Counted from the stretch's first letter, positions 8,430-20,900 are shown. The stretch is 64,000 nucleotides of DNA from Actinomadura citrea (GCF_013409045.1 NZ_JACCBT010000001.1:1860001-1924000), one strand, 5' to 3'. The notes: a model not told the origin generated them from the sequence alone. Translations and numbers: made by a program.

Positions 8430-11055
8430 AGCAACCTCCGGTCCGTCCGACCGCGCCGAGCGCCTCGCCGCCCTCAGCCCGCGGGCACGCGAACTCGTCC
8501 TGCGCCGGATGCGCGGCCCGGCACGGGACGGCGCCGCGGCGACGGGCCCGGCGGACCCGCGGCCGGTGCCCCGCACCGGCGCCCCGCTGCCCGCGTCCTT
8601 CTCCCAGGAGCGGCTGTGGCTGCTGGACCGGCTCCGCCCCGACTCGGCGGCCTACGTCGTCTCGACCGCCGGACGGCTGCGCGGTGACCTCGACGTCGAC
8701 CGGTTACGCGCCGGACTCGCCGACCTGACCGCCAGACACGAGATCCTCCGGACGTCCTTGGCCTGGACCGGCGACCGGACGGCCCAGATCGTCCACGACT
8801 CGGTGACTGTGCCCTGGGAGATGACCGACCTGTCGGCCGTATCCGACCCCCGCGCCGACGCCGAACGGATCCTGGCGGCCGATGTCGAGCGCGGTTTCGA
8901 TCTCACGGCGGCGCCGCTCTGGCGGGCGCGGCTGGTGCGGATGGGCCCGCGGGACCACCTGTTCGGCGTCGCCATGCACCATACGATCACCGACGCATGG
9001 TCGGTCGGCGTGCTCCTCTCCGAGCTCGGTCGGCTCTACACCGCGTCGCGCAGGGATCCGGCGCCGGAACGGCCGGTGCTGCCGCCGCTGCCCCTGCAGT
9101 ACGGCGACTTCGCGGTCTGGCAGCGCGAGCGCCTGACCGACGACCTGGTCGCCGGATTGACGGGCTTCTGGAAGGAGGAGCTCGCCGGCGCCCCGGAACT
9201 GCTGGCCCTGCCCACCGACCGGCCGAGACCTCAGGTGCGGAGCGGCCGCGGCGCCCGCCATGACTTCGAGGTGCCCGGCGACCTGCTCCGGGCGGCCCGG
9301 GAACTGAGCGGCAGCACCGACGTCACGCTGTTCATGGCATTGCTGGCCGCGTTCGTCACCGTGCTGTCGCGATGGTCGGGAGAGACCGACGTCGTCGTGG
9401 GAACACCCGTCGCGGGGCGCCACCACCCGGACCTCGAGGGCCTGATCGGCTTCTTCGTCAACAGCGTGGTGGTCCGCACGGACCTGTCCGGCGGCCCCTC
9501 GTTCCGGCGGCTCCTCCACCACGTGCGCCGGCAGTCCCTGCGCGCGTTCGAGCACCAGGACCTGCCCTTCGAGAAACTCGTCGAACACCTGGCGCCGACG
9601 CGCGACACCGCCTACAACCCCCTCTTCCAGGTCAATTTCGGGTTCGGCAACGTACCGCGCGGCCACCTCGACCTTCCGGGGACGGTCGCGGAGCCGGTGG
9701 CCGTCCCCAGCGGCGCCGGAGCGAAGTTCGACCTGTCGCTCTACCTGAACGAGGACCGGGGCCGGCTGGCCGGAACGTTCGAGTACGCCACCGACATCTT
9801 CGACGCGGCGACCATCGAGCGCCTCGCGGGATACCTGGTCGAGGTCCTTGCCGCCGTCACCGCCGATCCCGACCTGCCCATCGCCCACCTGCCGGACCCG
9901 CGACCGGGACAGCGGCCGGGAACCCCGTCGGGGAGTACTCCGGAGACCGGCGACCCCGGTGAGCCGCCCGCCCCGTCCCTCTGGCCGGCCTCCCCCGGCT
10001 TCGTCGAGCCGCGCGACCGCTGGGAGCGTTACGTCGCGCAGGTCTGGTCGGAGGTGCTCGGCGTCACGCCGATCGGCGCGCACGACGAGTTCTTCGAACT
10101 CGGCGGCAGTTCCATGCCGGGGATGCTGGTGGTCGACCGGCTGTGCAGGCTCACGGGCCGGTCGGTGACCCTGCACGACCTGTACGCGACGCGCACGGTG
10201 GAGGCGCTGGCCGACTGGATCCGCTCCGGCGAGACGATCTCGCCGGATCCCCAGTTCGTCGTGGAGTTGCAGCCCGGTGGGCCGCGAGCCCCGCTGTTCT
10301 TCCTGCACGCGGTGCTCGGAGAGCTGTACCACTATTTCGAGCTGGCCAGGGCGCTGGGCACCGGCCGGGCGCTCTACGGCGTCCAGAACGACGGCTTCTT
10401 CCACGGCGGAGCCGACCCGGGCGTGCTGACCATGGAGCAGATGGCGGACCGCTACGCCGAAGAAGTGCGCCGGGTCCACCCGGAGGGGCCGTACCACCTG
10501 TGCGGCTTCTCGGGAGCGGGCAGGTTCGCGCTGGCGGTCGCCGACCGCCTGCACGCCGCAGGCGACCGGGTGGGCACGGTGGCGCTGCTGGACACGGCAC
10601 CGCTCACCGACGCTCCACCCGCACCTGACCGCGCGTTCATCCTCGCGGGGTGGCTGCTGTTCTCACCGCCGGAGGATGAACTGCGCGGGCTGGACCCGCG
10701 GGCGCAGTTGCAGCGGGTCCTGGAGGCCGGAAAGCGCGCCGGTGACCTGCCGCCGGACGTCGAGCCGGCCGAGTTCGAGTCGTTCTGCCGCCGTCTGGAG
10801 CTGAACGCGCGGGCCATCTCCCCCTACCGTCCGTCCTATCCGGGAACGGTGACGCTGCTGACGCAGCGGGACCGCACCGACCGCGACCTGCCGGCCGAGT
10901 GGGCCCGCTTCCCGATCGGCGGCCTGAAGGTCGAGGAGATCGACGCCGGCTCCCATATGGAGTTCGTCTACGGACCGGCCGTCGCCGAGGTGGCCCGGCG
11001 GCTGGAGGCATGCCTGGACGAGCCCGCGCACGGGGACCCGGGAGCGGACCGGTGA
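8422..11055 (+). CDS. NRPS terminal module without A domain, C - PCP - TE
   Basis: An 877-residue protein starting at an ATG that overlaps the upstream stop by 8 bp. The C domain has an LCL-type opening (ASFSQERLW) and an active site HHTITDAWS at 186, with Ala replacing Gly. No adenylation domain follows. A carrier domain comes directly after, with LGGSSMPG and S564 as attachment site, then a type I thioesterase from about residue 605. The proposed nucleophile is S697 in GFSGAG, where the second Gly of GxSxG is Ala. The C-terminal His is H845 in GSHMEF, and an LLDTAP segment supplies a likely Asp. It should release the peptide by hydrolysis or cyclisation. The PCP must be charged in trans or receive its unit another way. 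The next gene overlaps it (GTGA). Confidence 0.92.
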   Translation: MSEATSGPSDRAERLAALSPRARELVLRRMRGPARDGAAATGPADPRPVPRTGAPLPASFSQERLWLLDRLRPDSAAYVVSTAGRLRGDLDVDRLRAGLADLTARHEILRTSLAWTGDRTAQIVHDSVTVPWEMTDLSAVSDPRADAERILAADVERGFDLTAAPLWRARLVRMGPRDHLFGVAMHHTITDAWSVGVLLSELGRLYTASRRDPAPERPVLPPLPLQYGDFAVWQRERLTDDLVAGLTGFWKEELAGAPELLALPTDRPRPQVRSGRGARHDFEVPGDLLRAARELSGSTDVTLFMALLAAFVTVLSRWSGETDVVVGTPVAGRHHPDLEGLIGFFVNSVVVRTDLSGGPSFRRLLHHVRRQSLRAFEHQDLPFEKLVEHLAPTRDTAYNPLFQVNFGFGNVPRGHLDLPGTVAEPVAVPSGAGAKFDLSLYLNEDRGRLAGTFEYATDIFDAATIERLAGYLVEVLAAVTADPDLPIAHLPDPRPGQRPGTPSGSTPETGDPGEPPAPSLWPASPGFVEPRDRWERYVAQVWSEVLGVTPIGAHDEFFELGGSSMPGMLVVDRLCRLTGRSVTLHDLYATRTVEALADWIRSGETISPDPQFVVELQPGGPRAPLFFLHAVLGELYHYFELARALGTGRALYGVQNDGFFHGGADPGVLTMEQMADRYAEEVRRVHPEGPYHLCGFSGAGRFALAVADRLHAAGDRVGTVALLDTAPLTDAPPAPDRAFILAGWLLFSPPEDELRGLDPRAQLQRVLEAGKRAGDLPPDVEPAEFESFCRRLELNARAISPYRPSYPGTVTLLTQRDRTDRDLPAEWARFPIGGLKVEEIDAGSHMEFVYGPAVAEVARRLEACLDEPAHGDPGADR

Positions 11056-12038
11056 TCCACGAATCCGTGGTCAGCTGCATCGGCCGCACGCCGATCGTCG
11101 CGCTGCGCCGGCTGTTCGACGACCCGGGCGTCGAGGTCCTCGCCAAGCTGGAGATGCTCAACCCCGGCGGCAGCGTCAAGGACCGCCCGGCTCGGCACAT
11201 CATCGAGGAGGGCCTGCGGAACGGCGCCATCGCCCCCGACTCGCACCTGGTCGAGAGCACCTCGGGCAACTTCGGGATCGCGCTGGCCATGGTGTGCCGG
11301 ATCTACGACCTGGCGTTGACGGTGGTCGTCGACCCGAACATCACCGCCACGAACCTGCAGCTGCTGCGCCGGTACGGCGCGAACGTCGACATGGTGAGCG
11401 AGGGCGACGGCAGCGGCGGCTACCTGGAGCAGCGCCTGCGCCGGGTCCGGGAGATCGTCGGCGCCGTGCCCGGGTCCGTGTGGGTCAACCAGTACGCGAA
11501 CCGGCTGAACTGGCAGGCGCACGCGGAGACCACCGGGAAGGAGATCCTCGCCGACGTCGACGGGCCGCTGGACTGCGTGGTCATGGCGGTGAGCACCACG
11601 GGGACCATCCACGGGGTCGCCCGGGCGCTGCGCGTCGCGTATCCGCGGTTGCGGGTCGTCGCCGTGGACGCCGTCGGCTCGGTGATCTTCGGTCATCCGC
11701 CGGCCCCGCGCCGGGTGCCCGGCATCGGTGCGGGCCGTGTCCCCGAGCTCCTGTGCCGGGACGAGATCGACGACGTGGTCCTCGTCGACGACGACCAGGC
11801 CGTCCAAGGCTGCCACGAACTGCTGCGCTCCGAAGGGATCCTCGCCGGAGGGTCGTCCGGGGCCGTCGTCGCCGGGCTCTGGCAGCTCCTGCCGCGGCTG
11901 CCTCGCCCGGTGCGGGTGCTGACCCTTCTACCGGACCGCGGTGAGCGCTATCTCGACCTGCTCTACGCGGACGCCCCGGCCGAACCGAGATTCGACTGGT
12001 CGTCGTCACCCCCGCGGCGACCGCTGAGCCGCTCGTGA
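11052..12038 (+). CDS. sbnA: SbnA-like N-(2-amino-2-carboxyethyl)-L-glutamate synthase
   Basis: A 328-residue fold-type II PLP enzyme. GTG 11052 overlaps the NRPS stop and is preceded by GGGAG. Family landmarks are [11 protein letters not shown], with the PLP Lys in SVKDRP, then [45 protein letters not shown] and [11 protein letters not shown]. These match SbnA of staphyloferrin B synthesis far better than ordinary cysteine synthase. Known role: SbnA joins O-phosphoserine and glutamate to form ACEGA, which the dehydrogenase SbnB then splits to 2,3-diaminopropionate. No SbnB-like gene is visible in this window, so the partner may lie upstream or elsewhere. The position inside the NRPS operon implies that diaminopropionate is a building block. 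Confidence 0.85.
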   Translation: MIHESVVSCIGRTPIVALRRLFDDPGVEVLAKLEMLNPGGSVKDRPARHIIEEGLRNGAIAPDSHLVESTSGNFGIALAMVCRIYDLALTVVVDPNITATNLQLLRRYGANVDMVSEGDGSGGYLEQRLRRVREIVGAVPGSVWVNQYANRLNWQAHAETTGKEILADVDGPLDCVVMAVSTTGTIHGVARALRVAYPRLRVVAVDAVGSVIFGHPPAPRRVPGIGAGRVPELLCRDEIDDVVLVDDDQAVQGCHELLRSEGILAGGSSGAVVAGLWQLLPRLPRPVRVLTLLPDRGERYLDLLYADAPAEPRFDWSSSPPRRPLSRS

Positions 12039-12085
12039 GGCCGGCGCCCGGTCGACCGCCCGGCCGCCCGCCGGTCCAACGCAGC

Positions 12086-12092
12086 AAGGAGG
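12086..12092 (+). promoter_or_regulatory. Strong ribosome binding site that fixes the start at 12098
   Basis: AAGGAGG lies 5 bp before ATG 12098. An in-frame GTG at 12035, overlapping the sbnA stop, would add 21 Pro/Arg-rich residues but has no such site. Confidence 0.75.
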
Positions 12093-12097
12093 TCGAG

Positions 12098-15000
12098 ATG
12101 GTCCCACTCGTCGCGTTCTGGCGGGAGGAGCTTTCCGGCGCGCCCGAGGTCCTGACGCTTCCGACCGATCGACCCCGTCATGCGGCGTCCCGTCGAACCG
12201 GGCGGCTCCCCGTCGAGGTGCCCGGGGAGACCCTTTCCTCCTTGAGGGAACTGGCCGCCGCTGAGCGGACGACGCCTCTCGTCCCGCTGCTGGCGGCCTT
12301 CTCCGTCGTCGTGGCGCGATGGTCCGGTCTCACGGACATCGTGGTGGGTTCGCCGATGCCGACGCGCGCGGACCTCTCGGGCCGCCCGTCGTTCCGCGAG
12401 GTGGTGGGGCGGCTGCGGCGGACGTGCGAACGGGTGGACGCGCACAGTGATCTCCCCTTCGAGTCCCTGGTGGAGGCGTTGGCGCTGCCGCCGGACCCGG
12501 CCCACCACCCCGTGTTCCAGGTGGCGCTCACGCTGGACGACGAAGTGCTGGACGCCCCGGTGGCGCCGGCCAGGGGTCCTGCCGGGACGTCCCTGGACCT
12601 GGCTGTGCGATTCACGGAGCGCGAGAACGCTCTCAGCGGCGCGTTGGACTACGACACGGGCCTCTTCGACAGGGATACGGCGCAGCGGCTGGCCGGCAGC
12701 CTGCGCACGTTGCTGGCCGCGGCCGCGGCCGACCCCGACCGGCCGGTGGCCGCCCTGCCGCTGCTGACGGCGTCCGAACGCCGGACGCTGGCCGGCTGGG
12801 CCGACGGTGGGCCGGCCCCGGTGACCGTGGACCGGCCGGAAGACTGCCTGCCGGCGTTGTTCGAAGCGCAGGCGGCCCGCACCCCGGAGGCCATCGCCGT
12901 CAGCAGCGGCTCCGAACGGGTCAGCTACGCGGAACTCAACGCGCGCGCCAACCGGCTGGCGCACCGGCTGCGCGAACACCGGTCGCTCGGGCCGGGGCCC
13001 GGGGCCGAGATGTTCGTCGGTCTCATGGCCCGGCGGGGTCCCGACTTCATCGCGGGGATGCTCGCCACGCTCAAGGCAGGGGGCGCGTTCGTCCCGCTCA
13101 GCCCGGCCCAGCCTGCCGACCGGCTGCGCTACATCATCGCCCAGAGCGGCTGCGGCGTGGTGCTGGGCGACGCGGCGGGCCGCGAGGCCCTCACCGGCGC
13201 GATGGCGGCGGCGCCGCAGGACCGGCGCCCCGTCTGGATCGACATCGACCCGCGGGCCCATCTCGACCGGCCCGCCGGGGATCCGCCGGCCCGCTGCCTC
13301 CCCGACGCGGTGGCCTACGTCATGTTCACCTCCGGCACCACCGGCGCGCCGAAGGGGGCCGGCGTCCTGCACCGCGGCCTGCTCAACCACATGACCGCCA
13401 AGATCAGCGATCTGGGCATGGGACCGGCGGACGTGCTCGCCCAGAACGGGCCGGCCACCTTCGACGTGGTGGTGTGGCAGTGCCTCACCCCGCTGACGAT
13501 CGGCGGCCGGGTGCACGTGGTGCCCGATGAGGCCCTGGAGGATCCCGAACGGCTCGCCGAAGAGGTGCGGAGCGGCGGGGTGAGCGTGCTCCAGGCCGTG
13601 CCCGCGGCGATCAGCATGATGCTCGCCGGTCCCGCCGCGTCGCGGCTGGCGGGACTGCGCTGGCTGGTGCCCACGGGCGACGCGCTGCCCGGCGATCTCG
13701 TGCGCCGGTGGCTCGACCTCCATCCCGCCGTCCCGCTGCTCAACACCTACGGCCTCACCGAGTGCAGCGACGACCAGTGCCACGCCGTGATCGACGCGCC
13801 GCCGGACGGCACGTCCGGCCCGATCGCGACCATCGGCAGGCCGGTGCCGGGGATGCGGGCCTACGTGGTCGACCGCGAGATGCAGCCGGTGCCCGCCGGA
13901 GTCGTCGGCGAGCTCTACCTCGGCGGCACCGGGATCGGCCGGGGGTACGCGGGGCGCCCGGGGCTGACCGCGGAGCGGTTCGTGCCGGACCCGTTCCAGC
14001 GCGGAGGCGGCCGGCTGTACCGGACGGGTGATCTCGTGCGGTGGGCGCGGAACGGCACCCTGGACTTCGTCGGCAGAGCCGACTTCCAGGTGAAGATACG
14101 CGGGTTCCGCGTCGAACCCGGCGAGATCGAGGCCGCGCTGACCCGCCATCCCGGGGTCCGCGAAGCGGTCGTGACGGTCCGGGAGGACCACGGCCCCGAC
14201 TCGCGGCGGCTGGTGGGCTATCTGGTGCCCGCGGAGGCGGAGCGGCCTCGTCCGGAGGAACTGCGGGGGTTCGCGGCATCCCGGTTGCCCGACTACATGG
14301 TCCCGGCGGCGTTCGTGCTGCTGGAGGCGCTTCCGGTGACGGCCAACGGGAAGATCGACCGGCAGGCGCTGCCGATCCCCGAGACGGTGGACGGGCAGCC
14401 GCCGGAGGACTCCGTCCCGCCTCGCGACGACATCGAGCGCACGCTGGCCGGACTCTGGGCCGAGGTACTACGGACCGATCGCTTCGGGGTGTTCGACAAC
14501 TTCTTCGCGCTGAGCGGCAACTCGATCCTCGCGGTACGGCTGCTGACCCGGGTGCAGGACGTCTTCGGCGTCGACCTGGGAATCGCCGAACTGTTCGAGG
14601 AGGCGACCGTCGCCGGCGCCGCGAGCGCCGTTCGGGAGGCGCTCGGACGGCACGAGGCCACCGTCGCGACCCCGGAGCTGCGCCGGGAGCCACGCGACGG
14701 CGGGCCCCTTCCGGCGTCGTTCTCCCAGGAACGTCTCTGGGTGCTGGAGCAACTGCAACCCGGTCAGGCCACGTACAACGTCCCCGTGGCCGTGCGGCTG
14801 CGCTGTGAGCTGGACACCGCCCGGCTGCGCGTCGCGCTGGCCGAGTTGGCCGGGCGCCACGAGGTTCTGCGCACCTCGGTGACGGTGGTGGACGGACGTC
14901 CGTTCCAGACGGTGCACGAGTCCGTCGACGTCGAGCTCAAGGAGATCGAGCTCGACGGATCCGGCCCGCCGGCCCCGAGCGGGGGGTCGGCGGATCCGCT

Positions 15001-17968
15001 CGCCGGGGCCCGCGACCTGCTGGACGCCGAGGCGCGGCGTCTCTTCGACCTGGGCACGGCACCGCTGTGGCGGGCCTGCCTGATCCGGCTGTCCGAAGGA
15101 GACCACGTACTGGGTCTCACCCTGCACCACCTCATCACCGACGGCTGGTCGGGCGGTGTGCTGTTGCGCGATCTGCTCCGTCTCCTCGCCTCCGACACCC
15201 TGGCGCCGCTGCCGGTGCAGTTCGCCGACTTCGCCGCCTGGCAGCGCGAGCTGCTGACCAGCGAGCGGCAGGCGGAACTGGTGCGGTTCTGGACGGACGA
15301 ACTCGCCGGGGCGCCGCAGCTCCTGGAACTACCGACCGATCGCCCGCGCCCGCGTGTTCAGGCGCACCGCGGAGCCCGCCACGACGTGGAGGTGCCTCCG
15401 GCCCTGCTCGCCGCGATGCGGAGACTGGGCGCCGCCGAGGGCGCGACGCTGTTCATGACGCTGCTCGCCGGCTTCGCCGCCGTCCTGTCCCGCTGGTCCG
15501 GCCAGTCGGACGTCGTGGTCGGCGCCCCGGTCGCCGGCCGGCCGGCCGCCGATGTCGAGGAGCTGGCGGGGTTCTTCGCCAACACCCTGGTGCTGCGCAC
15601 CGACACCTCCGGACGGCCGTCGTTCCGCCGGTTGCTGGACGGGGTCCGCCGCACCTGCCTGCGCGCCTACGCCCACCAGGAGATGCCTTTCGAACGGCTC
15701 GTGGAGGAGTTGGCGCCGCGGCGGAGCATGGCGCACAACCCCCTCTTCCAGGTGATGCTGACCCTGCAGGCCGCGGCGCCGCTGGACGGAACCGCCGGGC
15801 AGGCCGAGGAGCTCTTCCCTCCGGACACCGGTACGGCGAAGTTCGACCTGGCGCTCTACCTGGTCGAGGACACCGACCGGTTGCGCGGCGTATTCGAGTA
15901 CGACGTGGACCTGTTCACGGCGGACACCGTCGAACGGCTCACCGGCCACCTGCTGACGCTGCTGGCCGCCGCGGTGGCCGAGCCGGACCGCCCGGTGGCG
16001 ACGCTCCCCATGCTCACCGCCGGGGAACACGACCAGATCGCGGAATGGAACCGCACCCGCCGCGCTCATCGGCGCGTGCGCCTGCCGCACCTGGTGGCCG
16101 AGCAGGCGGCGGCTTCGCCGCACGCGCTCGCGCTCGGGTTCGGCGAGCGACGGATCACCTATCGCGAGTTCGCCGCCGCGGTCGATCGGCTGGCGGGACG
16201 GCTGCGCCGCGCCGGCGTCGGCCCGGAGCGCGTGGTCGGGGTATGCCTGCACCGCGGCGTGGAGCTGGTGGTCGCGGTGCACGCCGTGCTCGCGGCGGGC
16301 GGCGCGTACCTCCCCCTGGATCCCGATCACCCGGCCTCCCGCCGACGATTCGCCGTCGAGGACTCGGGCGCCACCGTCGTCCTGACCTCCGACGACCATG
16401 CGGACGACCTGACCGGCGCCGGGGCGACGCTGCTGCGCTGGGACGACGGGGACCTCGACACGCCCGTGGAGGCAGGCGCACCGGCGTTCACGGGCGACGG
16501 CGCCGAGGCCGGGGACGAACTCGCCTACGTCATCTACACGTCCGGCTCGACGGGCCGCCCGAAAGGCGTCGGCATCAGCCACCGGAGCCTGGTGAACCGG
16601 CTGCGCTGGATGCAGGAGGCCTTCCCGCTCGGACCGCAGGACCGCGTCCTGCACAAGACGCCGTTCACGTTCGACGTGTCGGTGTGGGAGCTGTTCTGGC
16701 CGCTCACCGCCGGGGCCGGGCTGATCGTCGCCGAGCCGGGCCGGCACCGCGACCCGGACCATCTCCTCGAACTCGTCACGCGTGCGGACGTGCAGACCGT
16801 GCACTTCGTGCCGAGCATGCTCAACCCGTTCCTGGATCGGGTGCGGGAACTCGGCCGCCCGGCCTGCCTGCGGCGGGTGATCTGTTCCGGGGAACCCCTG
16901 CCGGCGGAGCTCGCGCGACGCTTCGCCGAGGTCCTGCCCGGCGTCGCCCTGCACAACCTGTACGGGCCGACCGAGGCGACGATCGACGTCACCTGGCATC
17001 CCTGCGATCCGGCCGAGCGGACCGTCCCGATCGGCCGGCCGGTGAGCAACACGCGAGCCGAGGTGCTCGACGGCGAAGGGCAGCGGGTCCCGGTGGGCGT
17101 GCCGGGGGAGCTGTGCCTGGGCGGCGTCCAGGTCGGCCGCGGCTATCTGAACCGGCCGGGGACCACCGCCGAACGGTTCGCCCCCGACCCCTTCACCGGC
17201 GACGGCGGGCGCCTCTACCGCACCGGGGACAGGGTCCGCCGGCTGCCGGACGGAGAACTGGAGTTCCTCGGCCGCACCGACTTCCAGGTCAAGGTGCGGG
17301 GACTGCGCATCGAGCTCGGCGAGATCGAGGCCGTGCTGGCCGAACACCCCGCCGTCCGCGACGTGGTGGTCACGACCCGGCGGGACGGCGCCGATACGAC
17401 GCGCCTCGTGGCGCACCTGGTGCCGGCGGGCGACGGCTCGGAGGTCCCCGTCCCCCGCCTGCGGGAGTTCCTGGCCGCCCGGCTGCCGGAGTACATGGTC
17501 CCGTCGGCCTTCCAGTGGCTGGCGTCCCTGCCGCTCACCGCCAGCGGGAAGGTGGATCGTGCGGCACTGCCGGCGGCCGAGGTCACCAGGGAGCAGACGG
17601 GCGGGCGCTTCGTGCCGCCTCGTGACCGCGCTGAGAAGATCCTGGCCGATGCCTGGACCCGTGTGCTGGCGGTGGACCGGGTCGGCGTGTTCGACAACTT
17701 CTTCGAGCTGGGCGGCGACTCGATCCTCAGCATCATGGTCGTCTCCCGGGTCGCCCGGGAGGGGCTGCACATCACGCCGGAGCAGTTCTTCGACAAGCAG
17801 ACCATCGCGGATCTGGCCCGGCTCGCCCGATGGTCCGGACCGGACCGTCCCGGCGTCCCCGACGCCTCCGGCGACGACCGGTTCCCCGTCACCCGGATCG
17901 ATGGGGACACGTTCGACTACATCCTCTCCGTCATGCGCGAGCAGGACCGGCTCAGCGAAGGATCATGA
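12098..17968 (+). CDS. NRPS, half C - A - PCP - C - A(Ser) - PCP
   Basis: A 1,956-residue, two-module protein. It opens at [13 protein letters not shown], the middle of a condensation domain, so only the C-terminal lobe (about residues 1-235) is present and no HHxxxDG exists. A domain 1 has FTSGTTG at 410. Its pocket reads by eye D-V-W-Q-V-T-T-D-D-K; I do not recognise the substrate, though two acidic residues could suit a basic side chain. PCP1 has S809 in SGNSI. The second C domain is intact, with HHLITDGWS at 1010. A domain 2 (YTSGSTG at 1480) reads D-V-W-H-I-S-L-I-D-K, one change from the Ser code. PCP2 has S1875 in LGGDS. About 55 residues follow, a possible docking tail. The stop overlaps the next start. 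With no complete N-terminal C domain, this protein could begin the chain. Confidence 0.92.
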   Translation: MVPLVAFWREELSGAPEVLTLPTDRPRHAASRRTGRLPVEVPGETLSSLRELAAAERTTPLVPLLAAFSVVVARWSGLTDIVVGSPMPTRADLSGRPSFREVVGRLRRTCERVDAHSDLPFESLVEALALPPDPAHHPVFQVALTLDDEVLDAPVAPARGPAGTSLDLAVRFTERENALSGALDYDTGLFDRDTAQRLAGSLRTLLAAAAADPDRPVAALPLLTASERRTLAGWADGGPAPVTVDRPEDCLPALFEAQAARTPEAIAVSSGSERVSYAELNARANRLAHRLREHRSLGPGPGAEMFVGLMARRGPDFIAGMLATLKAGGAFVPLSPAQPADRLRYIIAQSGCGVVLGDAAGREALTGAMAAAPQDRRPVWIDIDPRAHLDRPAGDPPARCLPDAVAYVMFTSGTTGAPKGAGVLHRGLLNHMTAKISDLGMGPADVLAQNGPATFDVVVWQCLTPLTIGGRVHVVPDEALEDPERLAEEVRSGGVSVLQAVPAAISMMLAGPAASRLAGLRWLVPTGDALPGDLVRRWLDLHPAVPLLNTYGLTECSDDQCHAVIDAPPDGTSGPIATIGRPVPGMRAYVVDREMQPVPAGVVGELYLGGTGIGRGYAGRPGLTAERFVPDPFQRGGGRLYRTGDLVRWARNGTLDFVGRADFQVKIRGFRVEPGEIEAALTRHPGVREAVVTVREDHGPDSRRLVGYLVPAEAERPRPEELRGFAASRLPDYMVPAAFVLLEALPVTANGKIDRQALPIPETVDGQPPEDSVPPRDDIERTLAGLWAEVLRTDRFGVFDNFFALSGNSILAVRLLTRVQDVFGVDLGIAELFEEATVAGAASAVREALGRHEATVATPELRREPRDGGPLPASFSQERLWVLEQLQPGQATYNVPVAVRLRCELDTARLRVALAELAGRHEVLRTSVTVVDGRPFQTVHESVDVELKEIELDGSGPPAPSGGSADPLAGARDLLDAEARRLFDLGTAPLWRACLIRLSEGDHVLGLTLHHLITDGWSGGVLLRDLLRLLASDTLAPLPVQFADFAAWQRELLTSERQAELVRFWTDELAGAPQLLELPTDRPRPRVQAHRGARHDVEVPPALLAAMRRLGAAEGATLFMTLLAGFAAVLSRWSGQSDVVVGAPVAGRPAADVEELAGFFANTLVLRTDTSGRPSFRRLLDGVRRTCLRAYAHQEMPFERLVEELAPRRSMAHNPLFQVMLTLQAAAPLDGTAGQAEELFPPDTGTAKFDLALYLVEDTDRLRGVFEYDVDLFTADTVERLTGHLLTLLAAAVAEPDRPVATLPMLTAGEHDQIAEWNRTRRAHRRVRLPHLVAEQAAASPHALALGFGERRITYREFAAAVDRLAGRLRRAGVGPERVVGVCLHRGVELVVAVHAVLAAGGAYLPLDPDHPASRRRFAVEDSGATVVLTSDDHADDLTGAGATLLRWDDGDLDTPVEAGAPAFTGDGAEAGDELAYVIYTSGSTGRPKGVGISHRSLVNRLRWMQEAFPLGPQDRVLHKTPFTFDVSVWELFWPLTAGAGLIVAEPGRHRDPDHLLELVTRADVQTVHFVPSMLNPFLDRVRELGRPACLRRVICSGEPLPAELARRFAEVLPGVALHNLYGPTEATIDVTWHPCDPAERTVPIGRPVSNTRAEVLDGEGQRVPVGVPGELCLGGVQVGRGYLNRPGTTAERFAPDPFTGDGGRLYRTGDRVRRLPDGELEFLGRTDFQVKVRGLRIELGEIEAVLAEHPAVRDVVVTTRRDGADTTRLVAHLVPAGDGSEVPVPRLREFLAARLPEYMVPSAFQWLASLPLTASGKVDRAALPAAEVTREQTGGRFVPPRDRAEKILADAWTRVLAVDRVGVFDNFFELGGDSILSIMVVSRVAREGLHITPEQFFDKQTIADLARLARWSGPDRPGVPDASGDDRFPVTRIDGDTFDYILSVMREQDRLSEGS

Positions 17969-20900
17969 TGATCGACAACGGTGAAGTGGAAAAGGTCTTC
18001 CCGCTCACGGCGATGCAGCAGGGAATGCTGCTGCACAGCGTGGGTGATCCGGCCGCCGGGTTCTACGTCAACCAGATCGTGTTCACGCTGCGCGGTCCGC
18101 TGGACGCGTCGCGCCTGCGCGACTCCTGGCAGTGGGTGGCCGACCGGCATCCGGCCCTCCGCACGGCCTTCGTCTGGGAGGGCACCGATGAGCCCCTCCA
18201 GGTCGTACGGACCTCCGTCCCGGTGCCCTGGACGGAGCTGGACTGGCGCGCGGTGTCCCACGAGGAGCGGGAGCAGGAGCTGAGCGGGCTGCTGGAGGAC
18301 GACCGCTCCCGCCCGTTCGAACTCGCCCGCGCCCCGCTGGTGCGCATGGTGCTGGTGCGGCTCACGGACGAGGACTGGTGGCTCGTCCTGACGTTCCACC
18401 ATCTGCTGCTCGACGGCTGGTCGGTCCAGCTGGTCGTCGACGACGCGTTCACCCGGTACCGGCGGGCGGACGCCGACGGCACGGAGGAGGCCGCACCGGG
18501 CCCGCCGCACTGGGAGTACGTGGCATGGCTGCACGGGCAGGACCCTGCCGCGGCGGAGCGGCACTGGCGGGAGCATCTGGCCGGGTTCCGCGAACCCACG
18601 CCGCTGTCCGTCGGCCATCCGGCGGCGCGGGGCGAGCCCGGCTTCGGCGAGATCACCGATGTCCTGCCGGACGAGTTGCGGGCCCGGCTGGAGGACCTGG
18701 CCAAGCGCCGGCACCTCACCCTGGGCACGGTCGTCCACGGGGCGTGGGCGCTGCTGCTCAGCCGGTACAGCGGGCAGCGCGACGTGGTGTTCGGCTCGGT
18801 CGTGTCCACCCGCCCGCCGCAGGTGCCGGACGTCGAGCGGATGGTGGGCCTGCTCAGCGCCACCCTGCCGATCCGGGTCCGCGTCGACGAGTCCGCACCG
18901 CTCCTGCAGTGGCTGGCCACTCTGCAGAAGGACCTGGCCGCCGGCCGGCGATACGACTACAGTCCCCTCGCCCAGGTGCAGCGCTGGAGCGATGTCCCCG
19001 GTGGGACCGCACTGTTCGACAGCATCGTCGCCTATGAGAACTACCCGGTGCGCACCGGATGGCTCGGCGCCGACGAGGACCTCCGCGTCACCGGCGTCCG
19101 AGCTCACGAACGGCCCCACTACCCCGTGACGCTCGTCGTGGCGGGGACCGATGATCTGGAGGTGCGCCTTCACCATGACCGGCGGCGCCTGTCCGATCCG
19201 GCGGCGGAGCGGCTGCTCGGACACCTCCGCACGCTCCTCACCGGCATCGCGGACGGCCTCGCCGACGACCAGGACCGCCCGGTCGGGGGACTGCGGCACC
19301 TCACCTCCGCCGAAGGAGACCGGCTGCTGCGCGACTGGGCCGATGGAGGCGAGCCCGACCTTCTCGGCCCCACCGTCCCCGAACTCCTCGACGAACAGGC
19401 CCGCCGGCGCCCCGACGCGCTCGCGGTGATCTGCGGAGAGCAGCGCCTGACCTACCGCCAATTCGACGTGCGCATCAACCGGCTGGCGCACCATCTCCGC
19501 GCCGCGGGCGTGGGCCCCGACGTGCCGGTCGCCGTGTGTCTGGAACGCTCGGTCGAACTGCTGGTGGCGCTGCTGGCCGTGGTGAAGGCGGGCGGCTGCT
19601 ACGTGCCCCTGGATCCGGAGTACCCGGAGGCCCGCATCGCCTCCCTGATCGCCGACACCGGTGTGCGGCTCGTCCTGACAGGGGGTACCGCCGCCGACCG
19701 GTTGCCGCGAGCCGGCGCGGCGCGGGTGATGAGGCTGGAGGCCGAGGCGGAAGAGATCGGCCGCGCACCGGCCACCCCGCCAGAGCCGGGTGTGTCCTCG
19801 GACAACCTGCTGTACATCATCTGCACCTCGGGCTCGACCGGCCGCCCGAAGGGGGTCATGACCACCCACCGGGGGGTCCTCAACCATCTGGGCTGGATGC
19901 AGCGCACGTTCCCGATCGGGCCCGGCGACCGGATCGCGCAGCGCACCTCGGTCGGATTCGACGCGTCGGTCTGGGAGGTCTTCTGGCCGTTCCTGACCGG
20001 CGCCGCTCTGGTGGTGCCGGACACCGACGCCAAGGACCCCGAGCGCCTGGCCCAGGTGATGGACGAGCACAAGGTGACCGTCGTGTCCTACGTGCCGTCG
20101 CTGCTCAACACCGTGCTCGCCGACCCTCGGCGCCGCCTCGGCCACCATCTGAGGCTCGTCCTGATCGCCGGTGAGGCCCTGCCGGCCGGCCTGGTCAACG
20201 CCTTCCGCGAGGTCTGCCACGCCGAGGCCGCCAACGTCTACGGCCCCACCGAGACATCGGTGTCGTGCGTGATCTGGCCCGTGCCGGACCGGTCCGACGT
20301 CACCCGGGTGCCCATCGGCCGGCCGCTCACCGGAACACGGGGCTACGTGCTCGATCCAGAGCTGCGCCCGGTGCCCGCGGGCGTCCCGGGCGAACTGTAC
20401 GTCGGCGGCTCGGGAGTGGCCCGGGGCTATCTGGCGCGGCCCGGAATGACCGCCGAACGGTTCGTGCCGGACCCGTTCGGCACCGGCGGCGGCCGGCTGT
20501 ACCGGACAGGAGACCTCGTCCGCTGGATGCCCGACGGATGCCTGGAGTTCGTCGGCCGGGCCGACCACCAGGTCAAGGTCCGCGGGTTCCGCATCGAGCT
20601 GGGGGAGATCGAGGCGGTGCTCTCCGGCCATCCCGCGGTCCGCGACGTGGTGGTGACGACCCAGGACCAGGAGGACACCTCCTCACGGCGGCTGGTGGCC
20701 TACGTGCTGCCGGCGCGGGGCGCCGAACCGGTGCCGGTCTCGGAGCTGCGCGACCACCTCGCCGCGCGGCTGCCCGACTACATGGTCCCGGCCGTGTTCG
20801 TCTGGCTGGACGCCCTTCCCCTGACCGCGAACGGCAAGGTGGACCGGGCGATGCTGCCGGCTCCCGACGGAGTCCGTCCCGAGCTGGCGCAGGAGTTCGT

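Noticed and set aside
12035..12097. GTG 12035 as start of the fourth NRPS gene
   Set aside because: It adds 21 Pro/Arg-rich residues and has no ribosome binding site, whereas ATG 12098 has AAGGAGG at ideal spacing.
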